Below are positions 44,124 to 55,667 of a stretch of 64,000 nt of DNA, piece after piece (the first letter of the stretch is position 1; each line of letters starts with the position of its first letter). The position numbers were made by a program, and so were the translations under genes. The notes under the pieces are model-generated. The model had not been told where the DNA came from and made no database searches. It saw only the letters and a list, made by a program, of their open reading frames with translations. The DNA comes from Lactifluus volemus (lineage: Eukaryota; Basidiomycota; Agaricomycetes; Russulales; Russulaceae), in NCBI GenBank assembly GCA_022376515.1, contig WTXI01000075.1, positions 1 through 64,000 of the forward strand, in the 5' to 3' direction.

Positions 44124-44880
44124 TTACGAGTGTTTCGGTCACATTGTCTGTGAGTCGTTAACTTCTGTCTGGTGTATGAACTTTGAACTCAGAACAAAAG
44201 TAGGAGAATGGCTGGGTACCGTGTTGAGTAGTTACTGTAGGATGCTGTTGGTCAATTATGCTCTTGACTGTCAAATAAGGATGAACCATGAGTCTTTGGG
44301 TACCGGTACTATGAATGTCGACGCCAGATCTTTTGAGGGATGGGCCAAGGTGTTGTTGAAGTTGAGCGAAGTAGGCCAGGGCCTCAGGCTATCGCACTGA
44401 AAGCAATCTCTAAATAACAGAGCCCAGAAGTCTCCCGTCCCTTCCACAAACTTCTCATACTCACCCTTCACCTTCGGTTTCTCTTGCGTCTCCTTTGCAG
44501 TCCAAAAAGGTCCACTGAGCGTGCTTACCAGGTCAGGTCGCGCGGCGGGGACACTCTGTGCTTGACCAGGGTCGTCGCTATCGAGTGCCGGCGCGGCACT
44601 GACCTTACTTGTCTTTCCGCAGCTGCCACCGCCTGGGGCAGTACGCTTACGTTGAAGAGAAGTTGGCACAAACGCGGTACTCTCGCCTGGGCAGCCGGGA
44701 GAGGTGGTAGCGCAACATGCACGGGAGACCGAGATCCCGAGGTTTGAGCGATAGGTGCAACTCCGTGACGCGGGAAAAGCCCCAGAGGGGGAGGCGGAAA
44801 TTCGTTGAAGAGCTCTGCTGTTGCAGAAGTGTATCCGCTTGCAAGCTGAGCAAAGCCAGGCGGTGGAGGTGGGGGACCAG
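44100..44880. repeat. Segmental duplication of the CHAT-WBP11 intergenic region
   Basis: The region after CHAT B matches the one after CHAT C (48595-49390): CGGTCACATTGTCTGTGAGT, GAACTCAGAACAAAAGTAGG, AGTTACTGTAGGATGCTGTT and AAGGATGAACCATGAGT. It then runs into the WBP11 3' coding sequence. Copy B has an extra ~100 bp and several small indels. Confidence 0.9.
44380..44880 (-). pseudogene. Duplicated 3' fragment of WBP11 (degenerate)
   Basis: Collinear with 48844-49390 on the same strand: PPPPPGFAQ, SGSRSPVHV, FVPTSLQRKR-like text and PAARPDLVSTLSG, but the frame is broken by small indels and the start is missing. It sits just downstream of CHAT B, as WBP11 does for CHAT C. Confidence 0.85.
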
Positions 44881-45150
44881 TGGGACGTAGTAGGCTTTGC
44901 ATCGATAAGAGTGATGCTGGGGAGCGGAACGTCAGCACGTGGACTCGGAGCACTGTTGGGAAATCTGGGGGACGGTTTAATGAGGCATGTCCAGCGCTGC
45001 GTCAGGTTGTGCTCTACGTGAAACTTCCGGTGGGAGTTATACTAGCAATTATATACATCAGGCGCGAAATGTCCTGCTTGAGATACAGCCGAATCGACAA
45101 GTACGATGTCTCCTGTGTTCTGTGGTCTGATATGAAGCGCCACCCCCGGG
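44881..45150 (+). pseudogene. Duplicated 3' fragment of the F-box gene (copy 3, diverged)
   Basis: TAGGCTTTGCATCGATAA..., GCACGTGGACTCGGAGCACTGTTGGG and GCATGTCCAGCGCTGCGTCA follow 38588-38720 of the F-box gene with scattered substitutions and stops. It lies directly upstream of CHAT C. Confidence 0.75.
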
Positions 45151-45419
45151 ATCAAAATTAAAAGAGCAATTTAGAAATTGACACCCGTTTGCGGGTGGGA
45201 GCTGAGATTTACGTCCTTTAAATTTGTTGAAACGGCCATGCTGTTGGCAGCTGAGTACTGAGAGCTGAGCGCTACAGTAAAGTAAGTGCTAGCTTTGTTC
45301 AAGTTTGCACGTGGTGCCTTGAAGGGAGCCGTATGGGTTAAGTGGATTTCTTCTGTCACCAACTCGAATCTCCCTTCACCCTCAAAGTTATCGTTTACTT
45401 TCTGATCCTTGGTGACCCA

Positions 45420-48400
45420 ATGGAGACCAAGAAACGTGAGTTGTGGTGCCGATTTCAATTTCAAAATTTCTGAACCGTTCTGTGTCATGTATGAGAATGT
45501 CTGATATTCATCTTTACAGTCTCTCTTTCTGAAATTGAGCATGAAATTGATACTCGTCAAATTTCCCTTTCGTCATTACCTCGATTTCATCCTCGGCGTT
45601 CCGAATTGCTCATAGCCCTAGCACAGTGGAGATACAAGCATTTCAAAACCTCTGCGTCGCGCGGACAGCTGGACCAATCAATCCTTCACTTGACGGAAAC
45701 ATTACTACTAGCGAAGACAGAATCTACGCCAGCTACCGCACGGTCTCTCTATTCGCTCGCAAATTCCCTTCATTTTCGTTGGGAAAGATTCAAACAGCCC
45801 GACGATATCAAGTATTATGTCAATTACCTTCGTTATCTCAGAGACAAACGGCTTCAAGTCGACATCTCCCAGGATTTCATAACATCACGTCTTGTGCGGG
45901 CATTGGAAGAGCAAGTGGTGTCACAGTGGAGGTCGGACAACGTCATGGAGAATATCAAGGAGATGGTGATTCTCTGTCTCGAACTGCTCAACTCTGATAA
46001 TCTCCTGCTGGCAATCGATGCCTTTTCCGCCCTATTCCACACTATGGTTGAGCGTTACAATGCTACGAGAGAATATCAGGACAACGTGATCGAATGCTTC
46101 CGGGAAGCGAATATTCGTTTCCCGTATTCTCCTGAGCTTTCGTTTTATCTTGGCCGGCTCCTCTTCTTACGCTTTGCCAAAAACGCTTTTGCAAGTGGTG
46201 ATCATGATGAAGCAATAGCCACCCTGAACAGAGCCATAACTCTTGCTTCCGAAGACGCCGAAGACGCCGAAGTCTATCGGACAATCATCGAGATTTGTTT
46301 ACGGAGCATCGCGACTATTTCCCATATCAGATACACTGCTTTTGGAAAGCCAGAATATTTAGAGGAGGCGATTAACCATTACCGTACTTATTTGGGCTCA
46401 AGCTGGGTTCCACTTGATCACCCGACACGAATCGACATTTCACGGAAATTGGCGAATCTCGTGGACCGCCGCATCCGATTCGCAAATTATGAGCGTACCA
46501 GTGATCCAGACCGTTTCGACCTTTCGACCATATCATCCCTCACCGCGTCTGTTCCCGAACTAAACTCCTGGACCTCCGAGCAATGGGGTCGACACGACCA
46601 AGCACTTCTCACCATGTATAGTGCCATTGGCAATGGCACTGGTAGTGAAATAGTAGAGAATGAGGAGGTACTCAAGTACTGCCGCCAGCTGGTCGATTCA
46701 CTACGCCGTGATCCAAGTTCAAATTGTCTACACCACAGAATGCTCCCCTTTACCACGTTGGGACATATCCTCTTCCATGCGTTTAAAAACGCCGACAAAA
46801 TCGAGTACCTCGATGAGTCAATTGCCGTACTTCGTGATGGTCTCAAGATGTATTGCACACGATATGAACAGCATTCCCTAAGTAAATCCCTCATCTTTCC
46901 ATTATATGCCCGCCTCGACCGGCTTCGGCGCAGAGAAGACTTGGAAGATCTCATCCAATTATTCGTCAAGGTCGTGGATGATACATTCGTGATGGGAATC
47001 TGGCGATTTATATTCTCCCGCGATTGGGCTGTAATAGCGCATAAATTTGGGCACCCTTCCGCCACGACTGCTTATGAAAAGGCCCTCTCATTCATCCAAG
47101 ACTATTTTTCCTATCCCCCGACACTCGAAACACAACATTTTCGTCTTGTCTCTATGCACGAAGAATGCGAACTTGAAGACCTGCCATCAAACTATGCATC
47201 GTACCAGGTCGACACAGGCCAACTCAATGAGGCGATCGAGACTCTCGAGCGAGGAAGGGCCTTGCTCTGGTCAGAGATGCGCAGTTTCCGCACTTCGGCG
47301 GATCGCCTTGCTGCAGTCAACTTGGCCTTGGCAGAGGAGTTCGTGGCGATCAACAGCGAACTGGAGCAAGTTACAACGTCCGTAGTGCCGTACGGAATTA
47401 TTAAAGCAGAGGGTAGTGGAGGAGAAGGACCTCGCAGAATGGATCCATTCGGTCCTGTGGTGGCGAAGCGACAGAAGCTTTTGGAGGATCGCGACAAGCT
47501 CATTTCACGAATCCGGGCCTTGCCAGACTTGGATAATTTCTTGAAGCCCCCGCTGTTTGAAACACTTCGTTCTGCTGCGTTACGCGGACCAGTCATCATC
47601 ATCAATCATTGCAAGTTTCGCTCCGACATCCTGATCTTGTTCCACAACTCTCCTCCTTCCCTTGTCACTACAACCGAGGACTTCTACAAACGCGCACTGG
47701 AGTTGGGCGATCGGCTGGTGGAATCGAGAAAAGGTTACCGCCTTGAATCAAAGGACTATCAGCGTACCCTCCGCTTGGTACTTGGGAGCCTCTATGAACT
47801 TGTAGGCAAGCCAGTCATCGAGGAGTTCCGCAAAATGAAGATTCCAGAACAATCCAGAGTTTGGTGGTGTCCTACCTCTGCGTTTTGCCATCTTCCCCTC
47901 CATGCGATGGGACCAATCCCTTCGAACGACGGGATCACACGCTATTTCTCAGATTTATACATCTCCTCATACACTCCAACACTATCCGCACTCATAGAAT
48001 CACGCAAACCAGGAGGGAGAATCTCGGGAAAACCTTCAATACTACTAGTTGCTCAACCAGAATCCCTGCGACACGCGCTCCCAGAGATCTGGGCCATACA
48101 AAGTCTCGATACGACGGTTACATCTCTTATCTCAAAGAAGGCGACGCCTTGCAGTGTGGTGGAGGGCCTCAGGCATCACCAGTTCTCCCATTTCGTGTGC
48201 CATGGAAAACTGGAACGAGGAAGACCACTCGATACATCTCTCCTACTTTATGGAGGCGAGCGGCTTACGCTACTCGACATTGTGCGCTCTCGACTTCCCA
48301 CAGCCGAATTTGCCTTCCTTTCGGCTTGTCACACAGCTGAGGTAACCGAGGAAAGCATCGATGACGAGGCACTCCATCTTTCTGCGGCGATGCAATATTG

Positions 48401-48617
48401 TGGGTTCCGGAGTGTTGTTGGAACAATGTGGGCGATGGCGGATGAAGATGGACAATATCTAGTTGAGGACTTCTACAAGTCAATCCTGTCGAGCGATGAA
48501 CCAGGTGTACCGTATTATGAAAGATCGGCTCAGGCACTTCGGGACGCAGTGAAGAACCTACGAAGAAGAGGAGTACCATTGGACCGATGGGTGAATTACG
48601 TGCATTATGGTGCATGA
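45420..48617 (+). CDS. TPR-CHAT protease-like protein C (intact, about 1037 aa)
   Basis: Exon 1 is 45420-45435 (METKK), intron 45436-45519 (GTGAGT...TTTACAG), then one uninterrupted frame to 48617. N-terminal helical repeats span about residues 10-350 (QLDQSILHLTETLLL, DDIKYYVNYLRYLRD, PEYLEEAINHYRTYLG) and a second block about 400-600, ending in GQLNEAIETLERGRALLWSE. The C-terminal CHAT domain is about 690-1030, with putative catalytic His at ~900 (FSHFVCHGKL) and Cys at ~942 (AFLSACHTA), the order and spacing of the separase/caspase clan. Multi-copy TPR-CHAT proteins are common in Agaricomycetes. In bacteria such proteases activate effectors such as gasdermins; a fungal role is not established. 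No secretion signal. Confidence 0.92.
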
Positions 48618-48843
48618 TGCCAGTGATTACGAGTATTTTCGGTCACATTGTCTGTGAGTGGTTAACTTCTGTCTGGTGTATGAACTTTGAACTCAGAACA
48701 AAAGTAGGAGAATGGGTATTGTGTTAAGTAGTTACTGTAGGATGCTGTTCGCCAATTATGCTCTTGATTGTCAAACAAGGATGAACCATGAGTTATTGAA
48801 GTCGAGCGAAGTAGGCCAGCGCTTATCACAATGGAAGCTATCT

Positions 48844-50334
48844 CTAAACAGCGGAGCCCAGAATGTCCCCCATCCCTTCGACGAATTTCTCATAGTCATC
48901 CTTCACCTTCGGCTTCTCCTGGGCTTCCTTGGCAGTGCCAAACTGTCCCCTGAGCGTGCTTACTAGGTCAGGTCGCGCAGCGGGGACAACATTCTGTGCT
49001 TGACCAGGGTCATCGCCATCGAGTGCCGGTGCACCACTGACCTTACTTGTCTTCCCGCTGCCGCCACCGCGTGGAGCAGCACGCTTGCGTTGAAGAGAAG
49101 TTGGTACGAATGCCGTACTCTCCTTTTTAAAGTCACGCAGCTGTGCCTCGGCAGACACCGTTGCTGTTGCCGCCGCCTGGGCAGCAGGGAGAGGTGGTGG
49201 CGGAACATGCGCGGGAGTACGAGATCCCGAAGTCTGAGCGATAGGCGCAGCCCCGCGACGTGGGAAGAAACCGGGAGGAGGCGGGAAGTTGTTGAAGAGC
49301 CCTGCTGGTGCGGGGGTGTATCCGCCTGGGGGCGGAGCGAAGCCAGGAGGTGGAGGTGGGAGTCCAGGAGGGGGAGGTGGTATGCCAGGAGGTGGCGGAG
49401 GGACGAAGCCAAGTGGGCTGGAACCAGGGAAACCTGGTGGAGGTGCTGGTGGCAACGCGGGAAACCCGGGAGGGGGAGGGGGGAAGGGGGGTGTTGGAAA
49501 ACCGGTAGGCGGTGGTGGTGGTACGCCTGCGACGCCTGGAGCGAAACCAGGGGGTGGCGGGATGGCAGGATACGATGGCGGTAAGGGCGCTGAACGGATG
49601 GGTCCTTAGCAAAAGTTTGAGTATTTAACGAATGTAAAGCTTACGCGCAGTCCCGGGAGGGGGTCCATCTGGCATGGGAATGTCATCATCGGTGTCTTCT
49701 TCCTCTTCCTCCTTTGCCATGCCGGGGGGAGGGCCCTCTGGCATGATGATATCGTCATCGTCCGAGCCCTCTACATTCAAGCCAATTAGCCGACAGCTAC
49801 GTCCACTGGAATGATTGATCACCCACCTTCTTCTTCCTCCGCTGGTCCGGTCACATGAGCAACATCATCCTTGGGTTGTCGCCGAGCACGAAATACGAGC
49901 TTGCGCTGTTCTGGGTGCTCTTCGACGTATTTCTCCTTCTTCTTGACGATATTATCAAGCTCAGCCTTCAAATCCTTGAGTCTTTTCTGGTCGGCATCGG
50001 AACGTGAAGCGGCTGAGGAGAGCTTTTCGATTTCGTCTTCGAGTCCTAGAGGGAAACGTTAGCTTTGGCGTACGATGGGAATCCGTTATCAGAAATACCC
50101 CATGTGTCCTTCTTCACGAGAGCAAAATCTCGTGCCTTTTGCCTGCCTGCCTTATTCTACTGCAGATGACGGCGTGAGTTAGGTTTCAAGTTGAAAGGAA
50201 GAGCACGGACCTTTTTGAGTTCTTTCTTTCGTTGAGCCTTGCCTGTTGAGAATATTCAGAGAATACCTCTGATGGATAAGAGGAAATTGTGTACGAAATG
50301 CATCTGCAGGATTGATATTTTTGCCTTTTGCCAT
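48844..50334 (-). CDS. WBP11: WBP11-like pre-mRNA splicing factor
   Basis: Starts MAKGKNINPADAFR at 50334. Short exons give KAQRKKELKK, NKAGRQKARDFALVKKDT and LEDEIEKLSSAASRSDADQK, with a coiled-coil-like KDLKAELDNIVKKKEKYVEE. Acidic/Pro repeats follow (IIMPEGPPPG and IPMPDGPPPG), then a very Pro-rich segment (PPPPGF repeats, WW-domain ligands) and the C-terminal STAFVPTSLQRKRAA and YEKFVEGMGDILG. WBP11/NpwBP binds WW proteins such as PQBP1 and PP1 phosphatase in the spliceosome. Introns join in phase. It converges with CHAT C and shares a 151-bp divergent promoter with the RING gene. Its 3' end is duplicated at 44380-44880. Confidence 0.9.
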
Positions 50335-50485
50335 TGAAGTTGTAATGTAAACGTAACCACGTGGGTGAGTCAATGAGACTGACTGATCAAATAGCTGGTA
50401 ACCGAAACCATCCAGTCAGTGGCCAGTTTCTTATCCCTTCTTCAATCAAGAAGGGAAGAAACACCACAAAGTGCGCCGTATAATA
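50335..50485. promoter_or_regulatory. Bidirectional promoter of WBP11 and RNF10-like gene
   Basis: 151 bp between the two start codons. Contains CCACGTGGGTGAGTCAATG (an E-box CACGTG next to a TGAGTCA) at about 50356-50374 and a perfect 8-bp stem CCCTTCTT/AAGAAGGG around 50436-50456. No TATA box is evident. Confidence 0.5.
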
Positions 50486-52741
50486 ATGGCTGCCCAACCT
50501 ACAGCACATCCTTCAAGTCCGCAAACTCCAAAGCGGGTCTCTAAATCCGCCTCCTCTCAATCTATCAATCATCTTCTCAACTTTTCTCTTCCACCGAGAC
50601 AAGTCCACCAAGTGCAGAGCATCCCAAGGAGGAGTCGCAAGCATGGTACAACCCAAGGCGTCTGGAACAAAGAGCGTAAGCGTCTTCACATGTATCGTCT
50701 CCATCTAAAGCCCTCTATGGTGACCATCCTGTTCTCTTTCTAGGCTTCGTCAACGCACAGTATAGATTCGTAATGAACCCATTGGGTGACTATACTGTAC
50801 ACTTTGCAGATCCTGATATGTGTGTTGCTGTCGAATCCCCTTATCAGCCAACTTCCTAACGTCTTGTGTGCAGATTCTTCCAATGGCAAGATATACTGCA
50901 GATTATCATTCCTCGCAGCTCTGCACTAGCTGCAGCTGCCGCAGGCGATAATCGTTCGAATGAAGAAGGGCATACAACCTGTCCTATCTGTCTCTCCCCT
51001 CCGACAGCTCCCCGCATGACCAAATGCGGACATGTCAGTCTCCTTATCTGCTTTACTTTGTACCTCTCACATGTATCTTTCCCCGTAGGTCTTCTGTTTT
51101 CCGTGCATATTGCATTATCTTGGTACATCGGAAAACCTCAAGTGGGCTCGTTGTCCGATCTGCTTCGACTCGGTTAACGAGAAGCAGCTCAAGAGTGTTC
51201 ATTGGTTCTCTTCCCCCTCCCATTCCGATGATGATCATGACGATGCTCAACCTTTGCCATCATCTTCCTCTGTCTCTACCGACGTCAACCCGACAGAAAC
51301 TCCCAAGCCAGGCTCGACGTTGCGTATGCGGCTCATGCAGCGTCCTCAAATTACCACGCTGGCCCTCCCACGCTCATCTACTTGGCCTTCCGAACTTCTT
51401 CCACCACATCAGGCCCCGTTCCATTTTTTACCCGACATATATGTATATGCCAAGTTTATGCTTGCCACCCCGTCGTATCTCATCGAGAATCTTACACGCG
51501 AGCTTTCCGAACTAGCGTCTGAGCGACGAATACTTTCTAGCTTAGATGACGCACTTGGAATCGCATTTTGTGATGCTGCCGAGCAGAGGCTACACGCGCA
51601 GATCACTAAGGCTACTGCTCTCGACACGGAAGTTTTACGATTCGCTATCGACCGTGCGTTACAGCTGAAGCGAGACATTGCGGCCTCCGCGGCGGTTCAA
51701 GCACAGCGCAAACAAGAGCGGGAATGCGCTCCCACACCTGATCTGTCCGACGCCCCCACGCACTACCTCTCCACTCAGACCCAGTATTCCATCTCTCATT
51801 CGCCCTCGCCGACTCCGACTCCCCGCGGTCCCAAATCGCGCAAGAACCTCAATCCGCCTCCTCCATCGACGTCTGCGTACTATTACTACCAAGCTGCCTC
51901 TGGCCAGCCCATCTTTCTCCACCCGCTTGACATCAGGATACTGTCTGCGCATTTTGGCGCGTACGCCGCGTTCCCCGATACCATCACGGTGCGCGTCGAA
52001 GCTGCGAGCGAAGGCTCCGTCTCCGCGGACTTTCGCCGACGCTGCAAGTACCTTTCGCACATTCCAGAAAGCGCAGACGTCGTTTTTGTGGAAGCGGATC
52101 TCAAAGGTGTCGTCGGCGCTGAAGGACTGCGCGCGTTCGAGGGTGCGATCAAAGCTCGACGGGCGCGGAGACGGGAGAAAGGCAGGCGCGACGAAAGGGC
52201 ACGGATACGTGCGGAAGAGAGAGAACGCGAAAAGCTCACCGGCGTGGCCGCGGCCGCGGCAGCATGGACAACGTCGTCCAGGGCTGTTACTGGCGGGAGC
52301 GTTGCGTGGGGCACCACGACATCGCAGGATCACGAATTGGTGGTGGATTTAGAGCTAGAACCGGACGTGTCGCCTTCTCCTTCCGCCACCACCGCATCAC
52401 CCCAGGCGCAACAACAGCAACAAGGCGGTGGCGTATGGGGAGCACGCAGCTTTGCGGCTGCCGCGAACGCCGGAAGAGGTGCAGCGAGCACGGGTACTGG
52501 ACGCACGCCGGTACGTGCTGCGCGCCATGATGCTGAGGATGCAGATGCGGAGGTAGATTCGGACGAATGGGCATTCGAGCTTGATCTCGATCGAGCGTGG
52601 CACGAGCTTGAGATGCAACAGCGAGGGTCAGGAGGAGGAGGCGGTGGTGGTGGACGGAGACGCAAGACGCGTATGGTGGTACTCGGTGGTGGTGGTGGTG
52701 GCGGGTCCGTGAATTCCGGTGCTGGAGGTCGGAGACGGTGA
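50486..52741 (+). CDS. RNF10: RNF10/Mag2-type RING E3 ubiquitin ligase
   Basis: MAAQPTAHPSSPQTPK start; the exon junction gives WNKERFVNAQYRFVMNPLGDY and HFADPDIFFQWQDI, the conserved motif before the RING in this family. The C3HC4 RING is built from CPICLSPPTAPRMTKCGH, spliced to VFCFPCILHYL, then CPICFDSV. A long region with YVYAKFMLATPSYL and the family block FLHPLDIRILSAHFGAYAAFP, RCKYLSHIPESADVVFVEADL follows, then an Arg/Glu-rich helix and a Gly-rich tail. RNF10/Mag2 ubiquitinate 40S ribosomal proteins in ribosome quality control. Three short introns; no defects seen. Confidence 0.88.
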
Positions 52742-54139
52742 GAGCTCGCAATTTAGCGTGAGCGTTTTTCTACCTCCCAAATGGGTTTCTTCTCGATCCC
52801 CCCTCCCGCTTTTACCGCAACGTACCTACTGTACCCGGTTCATTTAGCGCGCAATTGACCATGACGACGATATAACATCAATACATACATAAACAAACAA
52901 ACCTTCCCAGTTGTACAGTAGTAAACAATATGACATGAACATGATTCTTTCTTCTTCTTTGCTCGAGTAAAAGCCGAGCGAGGCCCTTACGATATTTGAG
53001 ATGTTGTCATTTGTCGTCAAGGGGAACAGGTTCCTTCGTGCAACGAAATACAGTTTATTACGGCTGATTGCAAAGTAAATTGCGCCCTTGTGTTCCGTTC
53101 CGATTTTGGTGTGACACGACGTGTAGTGACCTTCACCGCCATAATTATAATTATAGGACTGCCATTGTTGCAAAGTAACGTACTCTATAACAGTACTAAC
53201 ACTGGTTGGGTCATGGGCCATGGTTGGGTCACTGATCAGTCACGCTTATCCACCGGCCATTAGTCCAGAAATCAGCCAGCAAGCGTGACAAACCTGTGAC
53301 AAACCGCTTTTTTTTATTTTGCTATATAACGCAATTTCTACCCAAAAAACATACGGAATATGCTTGCATATGGTACTGGATGCCATATGTCAAGTTTTGT
53401 AGTGATTGAGCAAGAATTACATGAGAAATTCGAGGTGGCCCATTACCCAACCATGGCCCATGACCCAACCGGTGTTAGTACAGTAACTGACCCACAACGA
53501 ATCCCACGCACGGACGGATGAGAAAGTGGCGCATATCATTTTTCATATGGGGAGCCCGGACTTGCCGAAAGCAGGCAAGGTGGCGACAACAAGACAAAAC
53601 TTTGATCATGTGTCTGGAGTCATTTTCAATTGACCTTGTGAGAAGAGAAACTGCGCGCTCGTAGTGTTGCGGGCGGGGCGCGGGAGAGTGTATATTCGGC
53701 ACATAGATACAGAATCGTGGGTCTCTGTACAGTAAGGAGCTTCACGAGCCGTAACGTACGAACGGAAGGAAAGGTTACTACGAGGGGCTGGGTGTGTATG
53801 GCAGGGTTGTCTGAAAAGGTAGGGAAGAAATGAACGGATGGGTGAAACGCGTGGCACGCCAGTAGCGGGAGTGCAAGGCGTGGCGTGCAATGTAGCTGCG
53901 TCATCAGATCCAAAAGACACACTCTTCGCGGACGCTTGCCTTCACGTTTGTTGCGTTGCGTAGGCAGTTTCAAGATAGAAATATAAAATGAAGCAGTCTT
54001 GACTTGAGGTAGAGCGTTAGTAGATAGCGTTCATTACAGGAGGCGGGGCCCGGATAAGAAACAGAAAATAAGCGGAAAGAGAGGTCGTAAGAGGAGGGGA
54101 AAAAAAGACGGTATAAGCGTCCAGCGCACGGAATCGTCA
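52742..54139. other. Intergenic between RNF10-like and SHO1 genes
   Basis: No gene recognised; open frames on the minus strand at 53475-53973 lack motifs. Holds the MITE at 53199-53475 and a short AT repeat (ATAATTATAATTATAG) at about 53140. Confidence 0.45.
53199..53475. mobile_element. 277-bp MITE with TA duplication (mariner-like)
   Basis: Terminal inverted repeats ACAC(T/C)GGTTGGGTCATGGG and onward CCATGGTTGGGT at both ends. TA at 53197-53198 and 53476-53477. Interior AT-rich with no coding sequence. Each arm also contains an internal near-palindrome (CCCATGACCCAACC / GGTTGGGTCATGGG). Confidence 0.82.
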
Positions 54140-55412
54140 TCAGATGATTTGAAGATAATTCGATGGCGCGACTGGGGTCGAGGTTCAGTAAAGTGAGAAG
54201 GAGCGAGAAGGGAGTACGTACTGCCAACGCTACCGTCATCCTTTCTGGCTTGCCACCATTTGCCCGTCTTGTCAATGATATCCATAACCTCGCCCTTGGA
54301 AAATGAAATCTCGTTGGGGTCGTCTGGTGACGCGGTATCTGTGGCGAGTGCAAAAGTGAGCGCTAAAGATACTATCGCGAGAAGGTTAGTACGCACATGC
54401 ATAGAGCGCTTTTGCCTTGTAGGGGTACGCGGTCGTGTCAGAGCCGACGACGCTGGTATCGGCGGGTAGAGGCGGACCACCGCCGGCGCCAATGCCTGCG
54501 TTGCCTGGAGTGCTCATCAGCGGAGAGTTGACACCCTGAGGGCCGCTGGTATCTGCCACGTGCGCCGAGGGCACTGATCCGGGACTAGTTGGTCCCACGA
54601 CAGAGTTGGCGCTCTTCTGAGATTGAGACTGCGGAGGTGGAACACTATCGAGCGGGTTACTACCGATGCCGGGTGCGAAGCTGTTGTTGAGTTTGGTGTC
54701 GTACCCAATAGGACCGACGCCTGCAGCGGAGTAGCCACCACCCCCACCATAACCAGTAGGATCGTGCATGGAGGTTGTGCGTGTTCGACGACGACGGGAG
54801 GGGGGAGTAAGACCGCCAGTGCCAAGTGAGTTGAAGAGGTAGAGGGTGAGAGAGTCTTCTTCAGAGGTGAAATAAAGGACCCAAAGGATGTCGACGATGG
54901 CGAGTATGAGCCAACCGGCTGCGATAGCATCGAGAGAGCCAACGGAGGAAAATATGCTCTCATTGACGCCGGAAACGGCAAAAACGATGGCAACTGAGCC
55001 AAAGGTGACAATTTGAAAGCGATGCATGGCTATCGAATCAGATGCAAGGGTGTATAGCACTCCTAGGATGAGGAAAAGCTGTAACCAGATGGCAAACCAG
55101 AGTGTTCCAACAGTGTGATGACCGACTAGGAAAGAAAAAGTATCCTAGGAGTGAGGACATATGCGTTGAGGGGAGGATGATATTATTTACTTACAGCGTG
55201 AGGTTGCCACAATCTGTGCAATAAAGGCAATGAACCATGCGATCTAATGTTTTTGTTCCAGAAAAAAAAGATTCAAAAAAAATGAGTGAGGAAAAGTTTG
55301 CAGGGGAAAAAGGATAGGGACTGACGACGGAAAAGATGGAAGTGAAGAGGAAGAGGTAGTGGGTAAGAATTGGGGTAAAGTCGAGTCGTTCGTTATTGCC
55401 TCTTGGGGGCAT
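54140..55412 (-). CDS. SHO1: SHO1 osmosensor, four-TM protein with C-terminal SH3 domain
   Basis: Start MPPRGNNERLDFTPILTHYL at 55412. Four membrane segments are spread over three exons (LFLFTSIFSVV/IAWFIAFIAQIVATS; TLWFAIWLQLFLILGVLY; FGSVAIVFAVSGVNE; AIAAGWLILAIVDILWVLYF), then a Ser/Pro/Gly linker. The SH3 domain begins AYPYKAKALYAY and continues over an intron into TASPDDPNEISFSKGEVMDI, KWWQARKDDGSVG and, after a last intron, IAPSNYLQII with stop 54140-54142. SHO1 is the plasma-membrane branch input of the HOG MAP-kinase pathway; the SH3 binds Pbs2. All splice phases fit. Confidence 0.92.
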
Positions 55413-55667
55413 TGTTGAAATAAAAGGTGGGTAGTAAGAGAAGAGGAGGTGAGTGATAGTTAATAGGAGAGTGTGTTAGGTTAGGTTAGGCGCAGGAACA
55501 ACCGTCAAACGGACCAACGACCGAGTCGGACCACCAACGGTCCGAGTCAATCATCGATCTCTTTGGCTTGGCATCATGCATCCGCGCGCGCTCCTCCCTT
55601 CATTTGTAAGCTCAACCATGCAGATCTTCGTAAGGCTTCTTATCCCCTCTCTTTTCTCTTTAACGCA

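Noticed and set aside
49000..49609. Gly/Trp/Arg-rich plus-strand frames opposite WBP11
   Set aside because: Antisense of the Pro-rich codons of WBP11.
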